Assembly (NCBI RefSeq): GCF_001982635.1
Contig: NZ_MKFI01000002.1
Coordinates: 671,313-735,312 of the forward strand
Direction: 5' to 3'
Source: Bradyrhizobium mercantei
Lineage (GTDB): Bacteria; Pseudomonadota; Alphaproteobacteria; Rhizobiales; Xanthobacteraceae
Length of the DNA: 64,000 nt
Notes under the pieces: generated by a model
Seen by the model: only the letters and a program-made list of their open reading frames with translations
What the model was told of the DNA's origin: nothing
Databases searched by the model: none
Shown here: positions 62,281 to 64,000 of the stretch, in pieces
How positions within the stretch are numbered: position 1 is the first letter of the stretch
Layout: each line of letters opens with the position of its first letter
Translations under genes and position numbers: made by a program

Positions 62281-62583
62281 ATGACGTATGGTGACCGCAG
62301 GGCGGAGCGCGTCAAGCTCGAGACGCGCCATCCCGTCAATCTCATGGGTGTCGACGGCACGTGGCGGCGGAGCTGCATTTTGCTCGACGTCTCGCAGAGC
62401 GGCGCGCGGCTCGAGGTCGACGGAACGCTCGATGTGCTGAAGGCCCAGGAATTCTTCCTGGTGCTGTCCTCGCGCGGGCTGGCGTTCAGGCGCTGCGAGC
62501 TGGTTCGTGTCGACGGCGCCGAGATCGGCGTGCGTTTCATCGAGGAACGACGGCGAAAAGGCCGCCCGGTGATTCCGAAATGA
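62281..62583 (+). CDS. PilZ-domain protein
   Basis: A 100-residue protein: RRAERVKLETRHPVNL, then LLDVSQSGARLEVDG and EIGVRFIEERRR, the PilZ layout with RxxxR and a D-x-S-x-x-G. It probably binds c-di-GMP. Co-directional with DUF2336, eight bases apart; an earlier GTG at 62269 would overlap it. Confidence 0.82.
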   Translation: MTYGDRRAERVKLETRHPVNLMGVDGTWRRSCILLDVSQSGARLEVDGTLDVLKAQEFFLVLSSRGLAFRRCELVRVDGAEIGVRFIEERRRKGRPVIPK

Positions 62584-62636
62584 GAGTTGCCGCAACGAGA
62601 AATTGGCCGCGGCCGGCCTGAAAGGAAGTTGACGAC

Positions 62637-62831
62637 ATGACCGTGCAGAGAGCGACGAGCATCGCGGTATCGACCGCGTCCGCCGTGCCACTCCGTGGGA
62701 CCATCGAAATCGATTGCGCGGGGACCGTCGCGAGGTTCGCGATCGACGAGGAGCTCGCGCATCGCCTGTGCGCAGATCTGGAACGGTTTCTCACCCAGGT
62801 TCCGCACCGGGCCCGGACGGCGCGGTCCTGA
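62637..62831 (+). CDS. Small hypothetical protein (64 residues)
   Basis: MTVQRATSIAVSTASAVPLR, then a segment EIDCAGTVARFAIDEELAHR and a helix. AAAGGAAG precedes the ATG. It follows the PilZ gene by 53 bp. Not recognised. Confidence 0.55.
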   Translation: MTVQRATSIAVSTASAVPLRGTIEIDCAGTVARFAIDEELAHRLCADLERFLTQVPHRARTARS

Positions 62832-62859
62832 TCATTAAGGAGCTCCCGGCCGGCGGTGC

Positions 62860-63633
62860 CTACTCCCGCTTGAAGCGATAGTCGAAGCGGTCGCCGTCCG
62901 CCTTGATCAGGCCGACGGTCGGGACCGGAAAATGGATCGGCAAGATCAGCGTGTCGGTCCCGGCGACGGAGGCAAAGAACTTCCGCCGCGATAGCGCCGA
63001 CTGCTTCGGGTCCCAATCGGGCTTTGCCGACCATTCCGGCTCGCGGCACTGGATTGCGTGATGCATCAGATCGCCGGCAACCACCGCGCGCTGTCCCTTC
63101 GAGAAGATGTTGACGCAGCAATGGCAGGGCGAGTGGCCCGGCGTCGGTGTCAGCGTCACCGTGTCGTCGAGCGCATAGTCGTCGTCGACCAACAGCGCCT
63201 GCCCGGCCTCGACGATCGGCAGGCAATTGTCGCGAAACACCGTGCCGGGCGGATTGGCGCCCTTGGCATTCTCGGCCTCCCAGGCCGCATACTCCCCCCT
63301 GTGGAAGACGTATTTCGCGTTCGGGAACGTCGGCACCCAGCGCCCGTCGCGCAGCGTGGTATTCCAGCCGGTGTGGTCGATGTGCAGATGGGTGCAGAAC
63401 ACGTAGTCGATCTGCTCGTAGGAGATGCCGAGCGCGAACAGCTCGTTGCGCCAGCGCTCCTTGCCCGGGAAGTCGAACGGCGGCGGGTGCCCCTTGTCCT
63501 CGCCGGTGCAGGTATCGACCAGGATGGTGTAGCGCGGCGTCCGCACCACGAAGGTCTGATAGGTGATCACCATCATGCCGCGCGCGGCGTCGAAGACCTC
63601 GGGCTCCATCGCCTTCAGATGATGCTTGAACAC
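62860..63633 (-). CDS. MBL-fold metallo-hydrolase
   Basis: About 257 residues with the metallo-beta-lactamase motif THLHIDHTGW, a PTPGHSPCH strand, AGDLMHH and a final PIHFP. The substrate class is open (lactonase-like proteins are similar). The N-terminal 30-40 residues of typical members are not seen. The start is uncertain: GTG at 63633 is used, but the frame continues to an ATG at 63717, which would overlap the divergent gene by 70 bp. Confidence 0.8.
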   Translation of the reverse strand: MFKHHLKAMEPEVFDAARGMMVITYQTFVVRTPRYTILVDTCTGEDKGHPPPFDFPGKERWRNELFALGISYEQIDYVFCTHLHIDHTGWNTTLRDGRWVPTFPNAKYVFHRGEYAAWEAENAKGANPPGTVFRDNCLPIVEAGQALLVDDDYALDDTVTLTPTPGHSPCHCCVNIFSKGQRAVVAGDLMHHAIQCREPEWSAKPDWDPKQSALSRRKFFASVAGTDTLILPIHFPVPTVGLIKADGDRFDYRFKRE

Positions 63634-63647
63634 GTCATCCTGTGGAG

Positions 63648-64000
63648 ATGACCCATCGCGCGATTCAGATTGCCCTCCTGATGCTGACGACATTGCCGGC
63701 CGCCGCAACGGCGGCACCCGACACGGTTTTCTTTCCGAGCGCCGACGGCAAGACCGAGATCGTCGGCTATCTGTTCAGGCCGCAAACGGCGGGCCCGCAC
63801 CCCGCGATCGTGCTGCTGCACGGCCGCGGCGGGCCTTATTCGATCAACGTCAACAAGGACTGCACGCTGGTGTCGCGGACCAATCCGTCGCCGGCCTGCA
63901 ATGCCGGCAGCCTGTCCAGGCGCCACGCGATGTGGGGCCAGTATTGGGCCGACCACGGCTATGTCGCGCTGCTGCCGGACAGTTTCGGGCCGCGCGGCAA
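63648..64000 (+). CDS. Dienelactone-hydrolase-like exported protein (partial, runs off the window)
   Basis: The first 117 codons: MTHRAIQIALLMLTTLPAAA signal peptide, then VFFPSADGKTEIVGYLF and HPAIVLLHGRGGPYSINVNK, the oxyanion region of the dienelactone hydrolase family. The nucleophile region is beyond the window. GTGGAG just before the ATG supports the start. Confidence 0.8.
   Translation, partial: MTHRAIQIALLMLTTLPAAATAAPDTVFFPSADGKTEIVGYLFRPQTAGPHPAIVLLHGRGGPYSINVNKDCTLVSRTNPSPACNAGSLSRRHAMWGQYWADHGYVALLPDSFGPRG

Overview
The window looks like a chromosome segment from a Bradyrhizobium-type alphaproteobacterium (Nitrobacteraceae). The evidence is the high GC, a GapR/DUF2312 protein, DUF6894 proteins, PilZ/DUF2336 signalling genes, many palindromic intergenic repeats, and the overall style of the catabolic genes. 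No tRNA, rRNA or CRISPR array was recognised.

Positions 1-14.7 kb form a catabolic block. It holds an Old Yellow Enzyme, a divergent type II dehydroquinase-like protein, an EthD-like protein, an acetoacetate-decarboxylase-like protein, a three-subunit molybdenum hydroxylase (Mo, 2Fe-2S and FAD subunits), a TetR regulator and a CoxG protein. A near-identical 18-bp palindrome (consensus AGTTATYRATYGATAACT) lies before three of these transcription units, which suggests one regulon under the TetR protein. A cupin, a FrnE/DsbA oxidoreductase with a divergent LysR, an FAD monooxygenase and a luciferase-like oxidoreductase follow. The block ends at a truncated alpha/beta-hydrolase remnant.

Positions 14.7-25.3 kb are mobile or accessory DNA. 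First comes an XRE-type regulator and a co-directional set: a DUF6634-like protein, a calcineurin-like metallophosphoesterase, a second DUF6634-like protein and a Lon-like AAA ATPase without a protease domain. Next is a Tn7-like module tnsA-tnsB-tnsC-tniQ ending at a strong terminator. TnsB appears to have lost its helix-turn-helix region and first catalytic Asp, so the element is probably immobile. Inverted sets of TGTCCA motifs flank the module. The metallophosphoesterase/DUF6634/ATPase operon is the best candidate here for an uncharacterised system.

Positions 25.3-29.8 kb are repeat-rich: six copies of one approximately 86-bp palindromic repeat sit between short genes, including an acidic protein, a Cys-rich microprotein next to a structured RNA, an LprI-like protein, an AhpD-like protein and a SecD-head-like secreted protein.

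Positions 29.3-64 kb look like ordinary, GC-richer core-type genome: gapR-like, two membrane proteins, luciferase-like oxidoreductase, panD, a cystathionine-gamma-synthase-family enzyme, a ROK/polyphosphate glucokinase-like protein, LysR facing a pcaD homologue with an internal stop codon, paiB, pdxY, lysE, a tRNA-binding protein, a class C serine hydrolase, rlpA, an L,D-transpeptidase, SDR and FMN reductases, a chemotaxis receptor, acyl-CoA dehydrogenase, hydrolase, nitroreductase, AraC, DUF2336 and PilZ genes. The window ends inside a dienelactone-hydrolase-like gene. Further palindromic repeat families occur here and sometimes form the 3' ends of genes.

All family assignments come from reading the translations; no database search was run.
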